Positions 22,819-35,072 of a stretch of DNA of 64,000 nt are shown here, one piece after another. Made by a program: the position numbers and the translations under genes. The number at the start of each line of letters is the position of its first letter. Position 1 is the first letter of the stretch. Source of the DNA: Lytechinus pictus (Eukaryota; Echinodermata; Echinoidea; Temnopleuroida; Toxopneustidae); the NCBI RefSeq assembly GCF_037042905.1, contig NC_087262.1, positions 25,795,001 through 25,859,000 of the forward strand, written 5' to 3'. The notes under the pieces were generated by a model. That model was not told the origin of the DNA. It saw nothing but the letters and a program-made list of their open reading frames with translations, and made no database searches.

Positions 22819-23184
22819 GATGTAAGTACAGCTGCTGTTAATGTCATTTGCATCAAGTTACTGAAAAGAAAACTTTCCATAGATACCATCTGTAATCCAT
22901 CACCATGGAAAAGTCTTGACACTGACTGCATGTAGTTTTGGCAATATGGTGTGCATGTAGACCTGTATCAGGTTCTTCAGCATCCATAGTCAGCATATTC
23001 ATTCTCAAATTTCCCGCACAAACCCAGAAAAAAAAACTCCTCAAAGTTTGTCCACAAGAAGCTAGAAGTTCTAATAAAACAATGTTTGCAATATAAAAAG
23101 CAGAGTATATAATTATCCAGGTAAAATCCAGCAATTCGCAGAGAGCTGTGTGTTATGGGCAACCTCCAAGGTGCACACATTTCG

Positions 23185-24745
23185 TTTAATTTTATTTACT
23201 TTAGTTATAAGCAAAATCTAATTAAGGATGAATTATTATCAAATAATTTAATCATCAAAATGAATAATGTCGCCTTAAAACGTGTGCAATCTGCAAATTT
23301 CCTAGGGGTTGTTATTGACCAACACTTAACATGGAATGAACATATACGAGTCATATCAAATCAAGGAATATTGGTGTCATCAGCAAACTGCGTCATTTCT
23401 TGCCATAGTATATTTTGATTTTACTTTACAACTCAATGATTTTGCCTTATTTAATGTATTGTAACACTGTCTGGGAGAACACATATCAAACCAGGCTCCT
23501 TGGATTGTTCAAATTACAAAAGAAGATTGTTAGAATAGGTTGCATGTCTGATTTTAATGCACCCTCGTGCACTTAAAAAAAAACTTATAAATACATGTAT
23601 ATATATCAGTTGCATCAATATTGTATCGCATGAATGGTTTTTAAACATAAACAAAATAAAGTGCCATATAATCTTGCCTCTATGATCAAATGTAAAATAT
23701 TAATACACAGTTATAATACTAAACATCCTGAAAATTATTATGTTGAAGAATGTAAAAATACAGCATCTTCCTTTCCTTTTAAAGGTCAAGTCCACCCCAA
23801 AAAATGTTAATTTGTATCATAGAGAAAAATCTAACAAGATAACGCTCAAAATTTCATCAAAATCGGATGTAATGTAAGAAATTTATGACATATTAAAGTT
23901 TCGCTTATTTTTCACAAAACAGTTTTATGCACAACTCAGTGACATGCAAATAAGAGAGTCAATGATGTCCATCACTCACTATTTCTTTTGTTTTTTATTG
24001 TTTGGATTATACAATATTTCAATTTTCACCGATTTGACATTTAGGAACAACTTTACCGGACCACAATATGTTATAACAATGGTAATACCACATGAGTGGA
24101 TGACGTAATCAGTCCCCTCATTTGCATACCGACCTGGATGTGCATTTAACTGTTTTGTGAAATTAAGAGAAACTTTAAAATGTCATAACTTTCTTAATTT
24201 ACACCCGAATTTGATGAAATTTTAAGTGGATTGCTTGTTTGATTTTTCTCTTTTTATTCAAATCAACTTTTTGTTGGGGTGGACTTGTCCTTTAAATTCA
24301 AAGGACTTTTATTTGGGATTCTCTTCCCCGTAACATCAAACAAATATCATATCTAAATTCATTTAAATCTAAGCTTAAAAACTTTATTTTCAACCATTTA
24401 ACATCTTGATTTAATTCATCCCATATTTCCTTATTATTATATGTTTATTTTATCATCACAAGTCTTGAATTTTATATTTTACTGTCCATAGGGACTGCCT
24501 AGACAGAATCTTTGTTTTGTTCTTTTGCAGCTTCCCATTTTATATTCATGGCTTATGCATGTACTGTAAATAGCCTTTGTTCAATCTTAGTTTCTTTATC
24601 TTACTTGCATCTTTCCATGTATCTTTGTTTATTGTATTTTTCTCTACTTGTTGTGCTTATGTTATTGTTTTATATGCTTAATGTGTATCTTAATGGACTT
24701 GAATAAATCAATAAATGAAATGAATTGAAACGAATTGAAATGAAA
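23185..24745 (+). pseudogene. Outer LINE, RT thumb, C-terminal domain and 3' tail (right half)
   Basis: From 23185 the frame reads a LINE thumb segment (ANFLGVVIDQHLTWNEHI). After frame changes comes LPYLMYCNTVWENTYQTRL, and after the foldback at 23779-24295 come FWDSLPRNIKQ and LNSFKSKLKNF, the usual end of CR1/L2-type ORF2. A 3' UTR ends in AATAAATCAATAAATGAAAT and a GAAAT-type tail. Together with 19140-19363 this is one element split by two later insertions. Confidence 0.75.
23779..24295. mobile_element. AAGTCCACCCC foldback element, copy 1
   Basis: The ends TTTAAAGGTCAAGTCCACCCC and GGGGTGGACTTGTCCTTTAAA are inverted repeats, and the whole sequence is a long imperfect palindrome. Copies are at 26354-26925 and 63401-64000, with a remnant at 17445-17595. 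This copy sits inside the C-terminal coding part of the outer LINE. Confidence 0.85.
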
Positions 24746-24749
24746 TACA

Positions 24750-26350
24750 GGCTCTCAAAAGCTAACGACTGTTAAAAGCTAACTGAAGAAAACAAAAATG
24801 AGAAAAGGGAAGCAAAATAAGAAAAGAGGGGACAAAAAACAAAAGAAGAGAGTTATGTTGTGTTGTAACTTATATATTACCCCAGTAATTAAAAAAAATA
24901 TAGGTCGTCTTAAGTGCTTACCCATCCCGCCCCATTTTATACCCGAGCACCGCTCATACCGTATAGGTATAACGATCATGATTGAGCTAATTTGAAGATA
25001 GTTAAGGGTGGGTTCGGTAACCCCCCCCCCCCGGTCCTCCCCATTAACCCTTATTGTGCCGATAAAGGAAAGGTGTGAAATGACCTCCCCCCCCCCCCTG
25101 TAGTGAAGCTTGAAGCTTCCAAAAATGCAAGGAAATATACACTCGGGGGGGGGGGGGGGGGTTCATTAACGACTCGTGAACCTTTTTGGGGTAAATGATA
25201 TTCACCATTAAATGTTTATTGGTGATTATTTAGCGAATAAGAAAGGATCCAGTCGTTCTTAAAGTCAGTCTTAACTTACGAACAGGTTTATGAAACGGCT
25301 CCTGTTATAATTGAAATGTAAATATGATTTAGAGTGACTTAAGTTTCGGCGCTGGTATCAAATCGTTTAAAAGTTGTGAAATAGGTCAGATTAATTCCTC
25401 TGTATAACAACTATATTCCTTCAGTTTATATTAGATCCACCTCAGTCAAACCAGTGATCCAATTAATCGTAATTCTATGGACATCTATCAGTGATCAGTT
25501 ATCCAATCAATCGTAAGTCTATGGACATCCATCAGTGTCATATTTTTTCTCTCCAGGAAATGTGCAAAATGTCCTTTTTTGTGCGATCTGATTTATCATA
25601 CATTATTTTCTTTCAACAACACTAGTGATTGTGGTTGAAAAGTGGGCAAATATTGATAACAGAACAGGTTGTGTGCCAATGCTCGACTGGTTCTATTCAA
25701 TGGTATCATTTATAGTGGAAACAGGACTACAATATATGTCCTTGGCTTGAACCTATATGAGTTTAATTTTGACACACGGATGCGTTTACACAACAGCTAG
25801 ATGACATTGATATTAACAAAGGGTGCAATAATAGAAACATGTTCAGTTGACAAATTTGCCGGTTTTGCTCCTTGTTGTTATTCAATCTAATAGGATCCGA
25901 ATGAAAAATCCACTCATTGGAGTAATTGCATGTTGTTTAGCAAATTTAATAATTTTGACAAGTGAAAATATGTGTGAAATATTCGTTCTATGCACTCCGC
26001 ATTGAGTGATCCCTATATGACGTCACTACAAAAGGATTGTTGAGTGCAAGAGGACCACCACCCCCGTGAGTTTTTCTGAGACTTGTTCATCTCATTTTCT
26101 GTGGAAAAGGTAGAAAATGGAACAATTTTTGAGTGATAAAAAGCAGAAAAACACGGGAACTTTGGGAGGGTTTATAGCATGGATCCTACTTTGGAGACAC
26201 TGAAACAACTTTGAGCCGGGGAAACCCCTCGGGTCGCGTGAAGATGATGAGTCATATTCGAATCCAGATCCAATCCCTTCTTATTAATCAGTGTATGGAA
26301 CCCTGTGTCTAACCATGGACCTACTAGAGCACGCATACATATCCAATCAG
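24750..26350. other. Intergenic, homopolymer-rich, no gene recognised
   Basis: C tracts lie near 25020-25034 and 25086-25099, and a G tract of about 18 bases at 25145-25162. At about 25440-25530 two direct copies of CCAAT[TC]AATCGTAA.TCTATGGACATC resemble the inner part of the GGGCCCCGTCTTAC MITE. No coding exon is seen. Confidence 0.4.
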
Positions 26351-26353
26351 CTC

Positions 26354-26925
26354 TTAAAGGACAAGTCCACCCCAGCAAAAGTTGATTTGACTAATAAGAG
26401 AAAAATCCAACAAGCATAACACCAAACATTTCATCAAAATCGTATGTAAAATAACAAAGTTATAACATTTTTAAGTTTCGCTCAATTTCACAAAACAGTT
26501 ATATGCAGATCCTGGTCGGTATATGCAAATGAGGGGACTGATGACATCACTCACTATTTTTATTTGTATTCTATTGTATGAAATATGAAATATTCTAATT
26601 TTCTCCTCATTGTCCTGTGAGACAAAGTTTTATTCCTTTCTGAACATGTGGTATTACCATCAAATCTTATGGTTCAGTTAAGTTGGTCCTTAATGTCAAA
26701 TTGGTAAAAAATGAAATATTGTAAAATTCAAACAATAAAAAACAAAAGAAATAGTGAGTGATGGACATTTGCATGTCACTGAGGTTTACATAACTGTTTT
26801 GTGAAAAATAAGCGAAACTTTAAAATGTCACATCCGATTTCGACGAAATTTTCAGCATTATGCTTGTTAGAATTTTCTCTGTTGATTCAAATCAACATTT
26901 TTCTGGGGTGGACTTGACCTTTAAA
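26354..26925. mobile_element. AAGTCCACCCC foldback element, copy 2
   Basis: The element runs from TTAAAGGACAAGTCCACCCC to GGGGTGGACTTGACCTTTAA as a long imperfect palindrome of the same family as 23779-24295. Both halves carry the AACTTTAAAATGT / ACATTTTTAAGTTT words in opposite sense. No coding capacity is seen. Confidence 0.85.
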
Positions 26926-27422
26926 GATGATCTCTATTAGTAGTATGTTTACTGGAAAATACATGATCATGAATAATAGAATGGACAATGCTAAACGTTA
27001 CACGTCTTGAGTTGAGTTATATATTCTGTTTGTCTGTGAGAAAATAGTGTCAATGAGTGTGACAGACTGACACTAAGCAACTTGCAGGGCACTGGAAACG
27101 ATTTATTTTTTATTGGGTGCGCTGATGTAAATTTGACAACAAAAGAAAAAGGTCTTCACTACAAAACGAAAGTTATGTTGGTCCAGAGAAATTCGACAAG
27201 CAAACAAGAAAAGCGTTTACCTACAAAATAAAGGTTATTTTGGTCCAGAGAAATTTTAGGAGAAAAAAAACAGCAACAAACAAGAATTCCACTACAAAGT
27301 ATAGGTCATTTTCCCCCGTTTTCAAGTGTCATGGCAACATGGGGAAAGGGTGATTTGAGTCCTATCTTGGTAATCAGGATCAATATCAAGATAGCAAAGA
27401 AAACATTGATGAGAGAAGGGGG

Positions 27423-28162
27423 CAGTGGCGTAACTACGGGGGGCATGGGGCACGTGCCCCCCCCCCATCGGCTGGCCAAAAAAAAAAACGGGAAAAGGAG
27501 AAAAAGAGGGAGAAAGGAAAAGAAACGTAGTGGGAAACAAGAAATTATTGTTCATTATAATGTTCTATTATATCATAATTATGTTATGGTACTGTATATT
27601 ACATTAAAAAACACAATTTTTTTCATAACTTAATGAAACATAATTTTCTCAGGGCCTATGTCTTCATTGTTTCTGGTGCTCGCATTGTCTGTTTAACTAG
27701 ATATAATAGATCAAATATTTTTTTCGGAATACTATAGTTTTCAAGTATATTTGAGAGACATGACGTTGTCAAATCACGTCAAAATACACCAAATATATTT
27801 CCTCGCACTTCGAGCTATTATTGTTTTATGTGGTAACATATGCTTCTTTTTCATGACAACTTTATATACAAATATTTCAGCTTGCGCTTCGCGCTCGTAT
27901 TGTTTGTTTAGCGAGACCGGTACGTAACATGATAACAAAAATTTGCTTATAATGTCCCTTTCTAGGTCTGAATATCAAAAATTTTCAGCCCGCGCTTCGC
28001 GCTTATTTGATCAGTGAGATAAATATCCGTTTAATGGCACTGTCCTTAAAATGTCTCTATTAGGTCAGTATACCTGGCAACTGAGCGCGCTCATTAAGTG
28101 ACTCAATTTTTTTTGGCTGGTGTCCCCCCCCCCCCAATGCCGTGACCCACGGTACGCCACTG
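27423..28162. mobile_element. hAT-like non-autonomous element with GCGAAGC boxes, copy 1
   Basis: The left end CAGTGGCGTAACTACGGGGG and the right end ACGGTACGCCACTG are inverted. They are flanked by the direct repeat GAAGGGGG at 27415-27422 and 28163-28170, an exact 8 bp target duplication. The right half holds complementary-strand GCGCTTCGCGC boxes near 27880 and 27990, about 108 bases apart, plus weaker ones upstream. No transposase is present. Superfamily assignment rests on the CAGTGG end and the 8 bp duplication. Confidence 0.8.
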
Positions 28163-28439
28163 GAAGGGGGTATAGTGATGAAGATAGAAGGGGATGAAGG
28201 AGGGTTCCTTCCTGGTTTGGGTCTCAGGATAGATTCGGAATTTTATGATCAAAGAGGAAACTCAATAGATAATTTATAATGAATGAATTGATGGATGGAA
28301 ACATGCATGCATGAATGAATGAATTTTACCTTTTCAATTGCCAGTACTCAATTTTCTAATAGACAGGTTAAAACAAATTTTCTTTTATTCAATGTTTTTT
28401 TTAATACATATGGCATTATTATGATTTCTCATTGAAGTT

Positions 28440-28690
28440 CTGCTCAACCTTCTTAGACGGTCTTTCAAATCTTCAGGAAAATGCATCTTCTTATAGCTTT
28501 TCAAATATTATCTTACATTACCACTATTACCGTATTCCGTAATATTTTGAATTTATATTGCAGTGTATATTTCTTGATTCTTTTGTTATATTATTTGTTA
28601 ATTTCATTGTTTTTCAATTGTAAAACATCTGTCAATTCAGCTTTTAAGCTGCGATCACATATTTTTAATAAATCTTGAATCGTGAATCCT
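28440..28690 (+). mobile_element. Possible LINE 3' end fragment with TGAATGAATG tail
   Basis: AT-rich sequence ends in AATAAATCTTGAATCGTGAATCCTGAATGAATGAATGAAT, a layout typical of CR1/L2-like 3' ends with a tetranucleotide tail. The Tx1/L1-type LINE begins directly after it, so it may have inserted in the tail. The upstream boundary is not clear. Confidence 0.4.
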
Positions 28691-29479
28691 GAATGAATGA
28701 ATGAATTTTTTTTGTATTAAGTAGTTTTTTATTGACAACTTCAATTCATATACAAAATCAAATATATATAACAAATAGAAGTTTGATGTCTTTACAAATT
28801 GATAAATACATTGACAACTCATAAATTTAACATCATTTATTTTTCTTGAATGTTACAATAAAACACAATGTCAGACATCTTCCAATACATAATTATAAAT
28901 AACATTGATGATAATAATATGCAATAAGAATAAACTTCTACAAAAAATTCAATATATTGATTTTTTTTTCACTGTCAAATAAAAACATAAAAAAGAGATT
29001 TTCCAAATACACAAAAATAAATCATTAATAAAACCTAAACGAATTGAAGCCATCATCATATTTTTTTTAAAAAAACCCATCGCCTCGGCCTCTTCACTCA
29101 AATAAATTCAATCTCAACAACAAACTCAGCCCTGGACCCTACCCCCCCCCCCCGACCCTCCCTAAAACACCCCCATCCCCTATCCGGTGGAGAACTGGCT
29201 CTGGGCTCCAATAAATGGTCTAATATTTAAGTTTTCCCATTTAGAGAAATTGATTGTAAGAGTCCCCCTCTTTGTTGCTAATTTCTTTTCTTCTCTTTGA
29301 TCCCCCTAATATTATTTTTTTTATTTCATTCAATGAAGGAGGTTTTTTTAATTATAGGTTTTTGTAAATGATATATTTAACTAAAATCAAGACATGATTA
29401 ATTAATTGATATTTACCTTTACTTCTCTCCTGCTTCCCGAAAAGAATTTCCTGCCAACTAAATTCATTTATTTCAAAAT

Positions 29480-29986
29480 TTAAACTTCTTGCACACAGAT
29501 CCCAAAGTGATTTTGAAAATTCACAAGTATAAAATAGATGTTCATACGTTTCTTCTTCCTTTTCACAAAATGAGCATAAATTGGTCCAAACATTTCATTT
29601 TTATTCAACAGCTGTTCGTATATTTCTTTTGATTTTAATAACATTAAATTAGTTGTTTTCTTACCCAAATTGAAATTGATTCCAGAGTTATGCTTTGCAT
29701 TTATTTCGATATTGTTCTTCCAACTAACGGGTAAACAGGCATAAATATGCTTGATCTTTTCAACATCATTTGCATCTAAATTCAAATTAAGAAAATGTGT
29801 ATCACATTTTAGTTTACCATTATTATCCAAAATATGATGCAATTTATAAACCTCTTTATCGTATAGAATCTTATCAAATATACAACTCCCTTTATATCGA
29901 ATAAGCTTATTATTAAAAATCACCACTTTCCCAAACTCTGTACTTCTAATATGTCTTATATTTACCCACTCTTCTAATAAGTCCAT
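29480..29986 (-). pseudogene. Tx1/L1-type LINE, C-terminal region
   Basis: A 168-residue frame represents the C-terminal part of ORF2 after the RT. A further continuation in another frame near 29500-29440 (an F-W-x-x-L-C-like and FSWQEILFG-type segment) shows another frameshift close to its end. Confidence 0.6.
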
Positions 29987-30074
29987 TTAAAATTTGGAAG
30001 ATGTTACTTTCAATAAACCTGGTATATAGTCACATGAAAATATCAAATCTCCACCCAAATGTTTAGTAGCAAAA

Positions 30075-30842
30075 TTAAAGTACTGTTTCCATTTTATCTT
30101 TATTTAAAAGCCTTTTAATCCACATTATTCGTTGTGCCTTTACCTGCACAGGGAAGTTTAACATCTTTATTCCTCCTTGCTTATAGTCTAAAAACATTGT
30201 ATTCCTATTAATTTTGTCTTTCTTACCTTTCCATAAGAAATCAAAAGTTAATTCATCCAAAAAAAATAATGATTCATAAACCCACTTAGGAACAGGAGTA
30301 AGATACGCTCGATAGAGGACTTTAGAATAGATATGCACCTTCAATAGTTGAATCTTCCCCATAAGCGTTATATCCCTTAGCTTCCAAAAGTTCAAGAGTG
30401 TTTTAATTTTGCTTAAGATTTCTTTGTAATTTAGATCTTCTTTCTTATGTTCATCTAGGGTGAAAAATACTCCTAAAACTTTAAAAAAATCAACGATCTC
30501 GCCGAAGGAGAAGTCATAATCCAAATGCTGACACGAACCTAATTTTAATACTTTAGTTTTGTCATTATTGATTTTTAATCCAGAAAGTTTTTCAAAATCT
30601 GCAAATAAAACTTTTAGTCTATCAACTGATTTTACATTACGAGCAAAAACTGTCATATCATCTGCATAAAGTGCTAATTTAATTTCTTTATCTCCAAATT
30701 TAATTCCTTCAATCAGATTATCTTTTCGTAATTTATGAGCCATTACTTCAATACACAAAATAAAAAGGTAAGGACTAAGAGGATCCCCTTGCCTCACCCC
30801 CCTTTTTATTTCAAAATGAATAACCGGTGGAATTTCCTTCAT
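30075..30842 (-). pseudogene. Tx1/L1-type LINE, RT motifs B-C and thumb
   Basis: The 255-residue frame starts in the RT at RGVRQGDPLSPYLF (residues 14-27). It contains the catalytic box Y-A-D-D-M-T-V-F (53-60) and continues through a thumb and connector with FLWKGK and MLNFPVQVKAQRIMWI segments. It overlaps the preceding RT frame by about 30 bases, which marks a frameshift. Confidence 0.8.
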
Positions 30843-31332
30843 TTAAAACACAATATAGAGTGTCAGTATACAAAACTTCGACCCATCTCTGAAAAGATGT
30901 ACCAAAACCAAAAGCCGTCAGAGCCTTTTGAAGAAAATGATGTGATAACGAGTCAAAGGCCTTCTCAAAATATATAGCTAACAAAAAACCAGGTAGATTA
31001 AAATGGGATGTATGAAAAATAACATCATCTATAGTACGAATGGCCTCATCAATACTTCTACCTTGTATGTAACCCACCTGATCCCCCACAACGATTTCAT
31101 TAAGTATTTTCTTGATTCGCTTAGCCAAAATTTTTGTTAAAATTTTATAATCCACGTTAAGAAGGGATATAGGTCTATAATTTTTCAATAAAAGAGGATC
31201 TTTCCCATCTTTAGCGATTAACGTAATAACTGCTTGTTTTTGCGACGATGCTAATTCCCCGGACCAATATGCCTCATTTAAGGCATATATCCGGCCAAAA
31301 GGTATAGTAGAACTCCGAAGAAAGGCCGTCAT
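30811..31332 (-). pseudogene. Tx1/L1-type LINE, RT motifs 0-A with lost catalytic Asp
   Basis: The 173-residue frame carries KNYRPISLLNVDYKILTKIL, the QVGYIQGRSI segment, and motif A. Motif A reads A-I-Y-F-E-K-A-F-D-S where the family has A-I-D-F-E-K-A-F-D, so the first metal-binding Asp is Tyr (codon TAT). The copy should therefore be catalytically dead as well as frameshifted. Confidence 0.78.
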
Positions 31333-31498
31333 TTCCAGGTGATTTGTTATGTTTCAATTCTTTTAAAATTTCTAGACATTCTTTGTTACTTATTAACCCT
31401 TCACAAAGTTCTCGAGATGTCTCCGCCAATTTAGGTAATCCTTGAAAAAATTCATCAAAGAGGTTATCTGAACACACGCACTCTACTTTATCATACAA
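31274..31498 (-). pseudogene. Tx1/L1-type LINE, segment preceding the RT
   Basis: A 74-residue frame includes the KSPGNDGLSSEFYYTFW segment that in L1/Tx1 proteins stands just before the RT core. It overlaps the next frame by about 59 bases, again showing a frame change. Confidence 0.7.
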
Positions 31499-31545
31499 CC
31501 TATACTGTAAAATTTCCCAATTTCTTCACTTATTCTTTTTTCATC

Positions 31546-32199
31546 TCAACAGATGTTTCCATCTGTGGTTTTAATTTTTTTAATTGTGGTTTTTCTTTTA
31601 TTACTTTGCATCATACAATAGCTCCATGTTTGCATCAACTGGTTGAAATAACGCGAGTCACCACATTCATACCAGGAGGCACGAGATCGAATCTTAACAC
31701 CTTCATTAACATAACTATAGATTTCCCTTAATTTCTCTTTTGTATTTTCTAGTTTTTCTAAAGTATTTGCATCAGTACGATCTTTCAATTGATCTTCTAA
31801 AAACTGTATTTCTCTTTCTAAATCCGTTTTCATTATCCTTCTTTTATCAGCCATTTTTTTCGAAAATGTTTGTGTAAAACTTCGAATTTTTATTTTGAGA
31901 AAATCCCATAACAACCTTTTATCTTTTATTTCAGATTGCAATTCATTTCTCAATTCACGAATTTCTTTCTTTAATTCTTTAACATAATCTTCATTTTCAC
32001 ATAAACTATTATTAAATTTCCAATATGACCTCTTCCTTCCATTAACTTTATTTTTTGTTTTGTCGAATAAGTGTACAAAAATTGAATGATGATCAGGGGC
32101 CACAGATGGAGTTATATCGCACTTTATAACCATTTCCTCTAAACATTCAGAAATTATCCAGTAATCAAGTCTGCTTTGCATGAAGGGGTTCTTTTGCAT
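31546..32199 (-). pseudogene. Tx1/L1-type LINE, endonuclease C-terminus and connector
   Basis: The 217-residue frame begins with an APE-type end region (QSRLDYWIIS, then A-P-D-H-H-S-I in place of S-D-H). It continues into a charged, probably coiled segment (about 60-170) and the RASWYECGDSRYFNQL segment typical of this group. The upstream part of the endonuclease is missing, so the copy is 5'-truncated. Confidence 0.75.
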
Positions 32200-32215
32200 A
32201 TATGTAAATTGTCTT

Positions 32216-34990
32216 TTCAGGGGATGTCTACATCTCCAAACGTCAAAAATGAATCAGTGAATGGATCGATTATTGCAATTAAGCATTAATAATTTAACAA
32301 ATGACTAAATGAACCATAATAATTATGATTTATTTATTCATTCATTATAAAGATGGAATTATAAATAAATCAACCTATAATGAAACAAACACTAATATGG
32401 CAACAAGTAAATTCCCTCTCCCCCTCGCTCTTTGTTTTCAATATGAAAAATCTCCTTATTATTTTACATGATCATTTTTGCTCGAATATACCCAGATTTC
32501 AATCTTAATTTTGGACCATGAAGAAAAAGAATGGATTTAAACCATGACCGCATTCCAGTAAGCCTATTCCAAACGTCATTTTTGGTTCTCGTGGTATCTT
32601 TTGAACAGGTGCTTGCTTGATAGCAAGGCATTATAATGTTAACTTGGGAAAATAATTTGTTTTATCATGTCGTGCAACAGGTGCCTTAAAAGGACTCCCT
32701 TGCTTTCCATTTTAAAATGGAATATTGAAATGAAAAGTTTTCGTAAAAGAATTAAGTGATTTTGTTAAGCAAGGCCGTCTATATTCTGGCAAGTTAAGCT
32801 GATTTAAAAGGAGATTTTCATACCTTCAATGCCTCCGGCAGATATTATTTTAGGCATTAAATGGTAGAATACAGATATAAAGTATATTTGCCACAAAACT
32901 TAGTAATTTTGAACAGAATAGTGGTTGCCGAATTAGGGCACGGGGGCAAATACCTCCAGTTGCCTCCAATCGGCAGATCTTTTTTTCAATCATAAAATAA
33001 TTGCTATACAATTAAATGCTGCCATACACACTTACTGTTCAAGATTATATATGCTCAAAAATTTTCACTCTTCGGGTTAGAATATTTTCTACTTTGCATA
33101 CTTTATACCAATATGTCAAGTAAGCCTATGTTGATAGACTTTGTACCTAACTGTTCACTGCAGTGTGGTACCCGATGGTGTCGCCACTTGTCATGCTTGT
33201 TGGCGCAGGATTCATGTATGTATATTCAACTAAATTTCAATTAATTTGATCTCTTTACATGATCATCTCCACAATGAAGTATTAATTATCTATTAAAGAT
33301 ATCCATTTGGTCTTTCATTTTTTTTTTGCAGGCCATCAATTCTTTGTTAAATTAACATCCGACCAACCGCTCAGACTTTTTCAAATCTTTGATTTTGTCC
33401 GATTAAACATGTTAAAATATACATGCGTAATTATGTTTATATATATGATTGATTTTCCAATCATGTTTCTATCTATATATTCATTACATTTCCTCTGAAA
33501 TGTATTGTTAAACTGAGCACTTATTCCAAGATGGACTTCGAACTTTAAGAGGAACCCAAGCTAAGTCATTCATCATGGCATGAAGGAAGGAAGCAGGCGG
33601 TTGGGGAAAAATGAAACGAGAAAAGAAACATAGGTTCCTAGGAATTGCCTAAATTGTTCTCAGGTTATTTCTCTAGAAACTCGGTGACTCAGCTTGATGA
33701 CAACGAACGTCTGAGGATATACAGTTTAGGTGAAAGAAGTTATAGCATGAATCAGATGTATGCTATGGAATGTTTTAATACGATAATGATGGACGTGTTA
33801 AATGTCAATAGCCTTACAGGTTTGATAGTCTGTAATTCATGTGAAGCTTGTATAAAAAAAACTACAGCAGTCCCATACAATACGCCTGATGTGTCTTCAT
33901 GTATGTATGGCGGTAGGGACAGCCCCCCCCCCCCCACAAAAAGAGGAAAATTAAAATTAGAAAAAAAGGTGAAACAAATAACAACAAACAGCAAGGACAA
34001 CAACAAACGCCCTTATTCAGGCGTAAAAATAATAAACTCGTTGGAAGAGCTTAATATACAGAGAGTGAGAGATATATTGGGCCACTCAATGGCGTATCCG
34101 GCATCAACTATGACCAAATGTATGGGCCCATGCACAAACATATAATAGAGTCACTATTGTCCCCAAACAATAATTGGGTCCATTAAATCCTTTGTAGGAT
34201 CTGATGCTGGATACGCGCTTGTCACTTGCCCCTTCTCAATTCCAGGTCCCCTATTGTGCCCTTCCTTGTATTTTTCTCACTTCCAGGGCCCCTGAGCCCC
34301 CTCCTTATCTTTTTTCTCTGTTTCTCTTCCTCTTTCACTCAACTTAGTGATGGGCATCAGCATGCAAGATGAAAATATTAACAGTTTTATTAAAAAATAA
34401 TAATAATAGCAAGTTAAGGATACTCACGAGGCAGCCACGATCTTAGAACGCCCCTTTCGCGTTCGCCTTTAAGGCAGGCAGCATGTATAATTCTTGGTTT
34501 TATCATTATTATTCACTAATCGTGTTTGACCTGATTTAGTACGTTAGCGCTGAAGTGCGGATATACAACCCTAATTTATCTACAGGATTTCGACTCATAA
34601 AATCAGCAAAGAACAATGTAGCCCAAACAGTCGTTTAATTTAATCCGCCCCTAAACGCACACAGACTAACCCATCGCCTATATTTAAACTCTTGACAGAA
34701 CACAGCAGCGGTCATTTACAAAATCTTGGCAAACTTCAGCATTTTTTAATCGTCGGGGCATATACAAGCTTTAGTTTTAGTGTTATAGCTAAACGTGTAT
34801 GTATGAATTATCCACTCGGTTAATGTAAATCAGAAACAAACTTCGACAAATTTGTCCAAGGAGTATATGCTTACAGGAATATTCGGATTTAAGTCGTTGT
34901 TTTGAGGGAGCTGTGGTATGGATAAGTTTTGATAAGTTCTCGACTAGAGGAGGATCGCTTAGGACCAGGAGTTCACATTCCTTCTGAATA
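32216..34990. other. Intergenic region upstream of the mosaic gene
   Basis: No domain or convincing exon is seen. An open frame of 166 codons at 33645-34145 has no recognisable motif, contains a poly-C-derived proline run, and is treated as chance. At 34095-34215 the words GCGTATCCGGCATCA and TGATGCTGGATACGC are inverted, giving a small foldback. The promoter of the downstream gene should lie in the last kilobase, but I cannot fix a start site. Confidence 0.4.
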
Positions 34991-35012
34991 ACATACCAAG
35001 AAACTTCTCAGA

Positions 35013-35072
35013 ATGGATTCAGCAAAATGTGTGTTATTAGGCTTGGGAATTTCATTATGTGTCTTTTCGTTG
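35013..35072 (+). CDS. Mosaic gene coding exon 1: signal peptide
   Basis: The ATG has A at -3 and G at +4. The 20 codons give a short polar start followed by a Leu/Gly/Val/Phe-rich hydrophobic core typical of a secretory signal. The donor GTAAGT follows at 35073 in phase 0, the only phase 0 intron seen. Confidence 0.78.

Larger units (their letters stand above)
19365..23180 (-). mobile_element. CR1/L2-like non-LTR retrotransposon, inner element
   Basis: A nearly full-length but frameshifted LINE lies on the minus strand. In its own direction it holds a 5' UTR (about 23180-22819), a frame with signal-peptide-like start, 2A-type motif and APE endonuclease, a linker frame, reverse transcriptase, a C-terminal domain, and an AT-rich 3' UTR. 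It interrupts the RT of the plus-strand LINE whose parts lie at 19140-19363 and 23185-24745. Clade assignment to the CR1/L2 superfamily rests on the APE plus RT layout and the C-terminal domain and is an inference. Confidence 0.8.
28700..32215 (-). mobile_element. Tx1/L1-type LINE, 5'-truncated and decayed
   Basis: Read on the minus strand, the element starts abruptly inside the endonuclease at about 32215. It continues through the rest of the endonuclease, a coiled connector, RT and a C-terminal region, and ends in an AT-rich 3' UTR near 28700. ORF2 is broken into at least five frames. The RT style (VITLIAKDGKDPLLLKNYRP, RGVRQGDPLSPYLF, YADDMTVF) belongs to the L1/Tx1 group and is clearly unlike the CR1/L2-like element at 19365-23180. 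Confidence 0.8.

Noticed and set aside
33645..34145. 166-codon open frame as a gene
   Set aside because: No recognisable motif, a homopolymer-derived proline run, and no supporting splice or start context.
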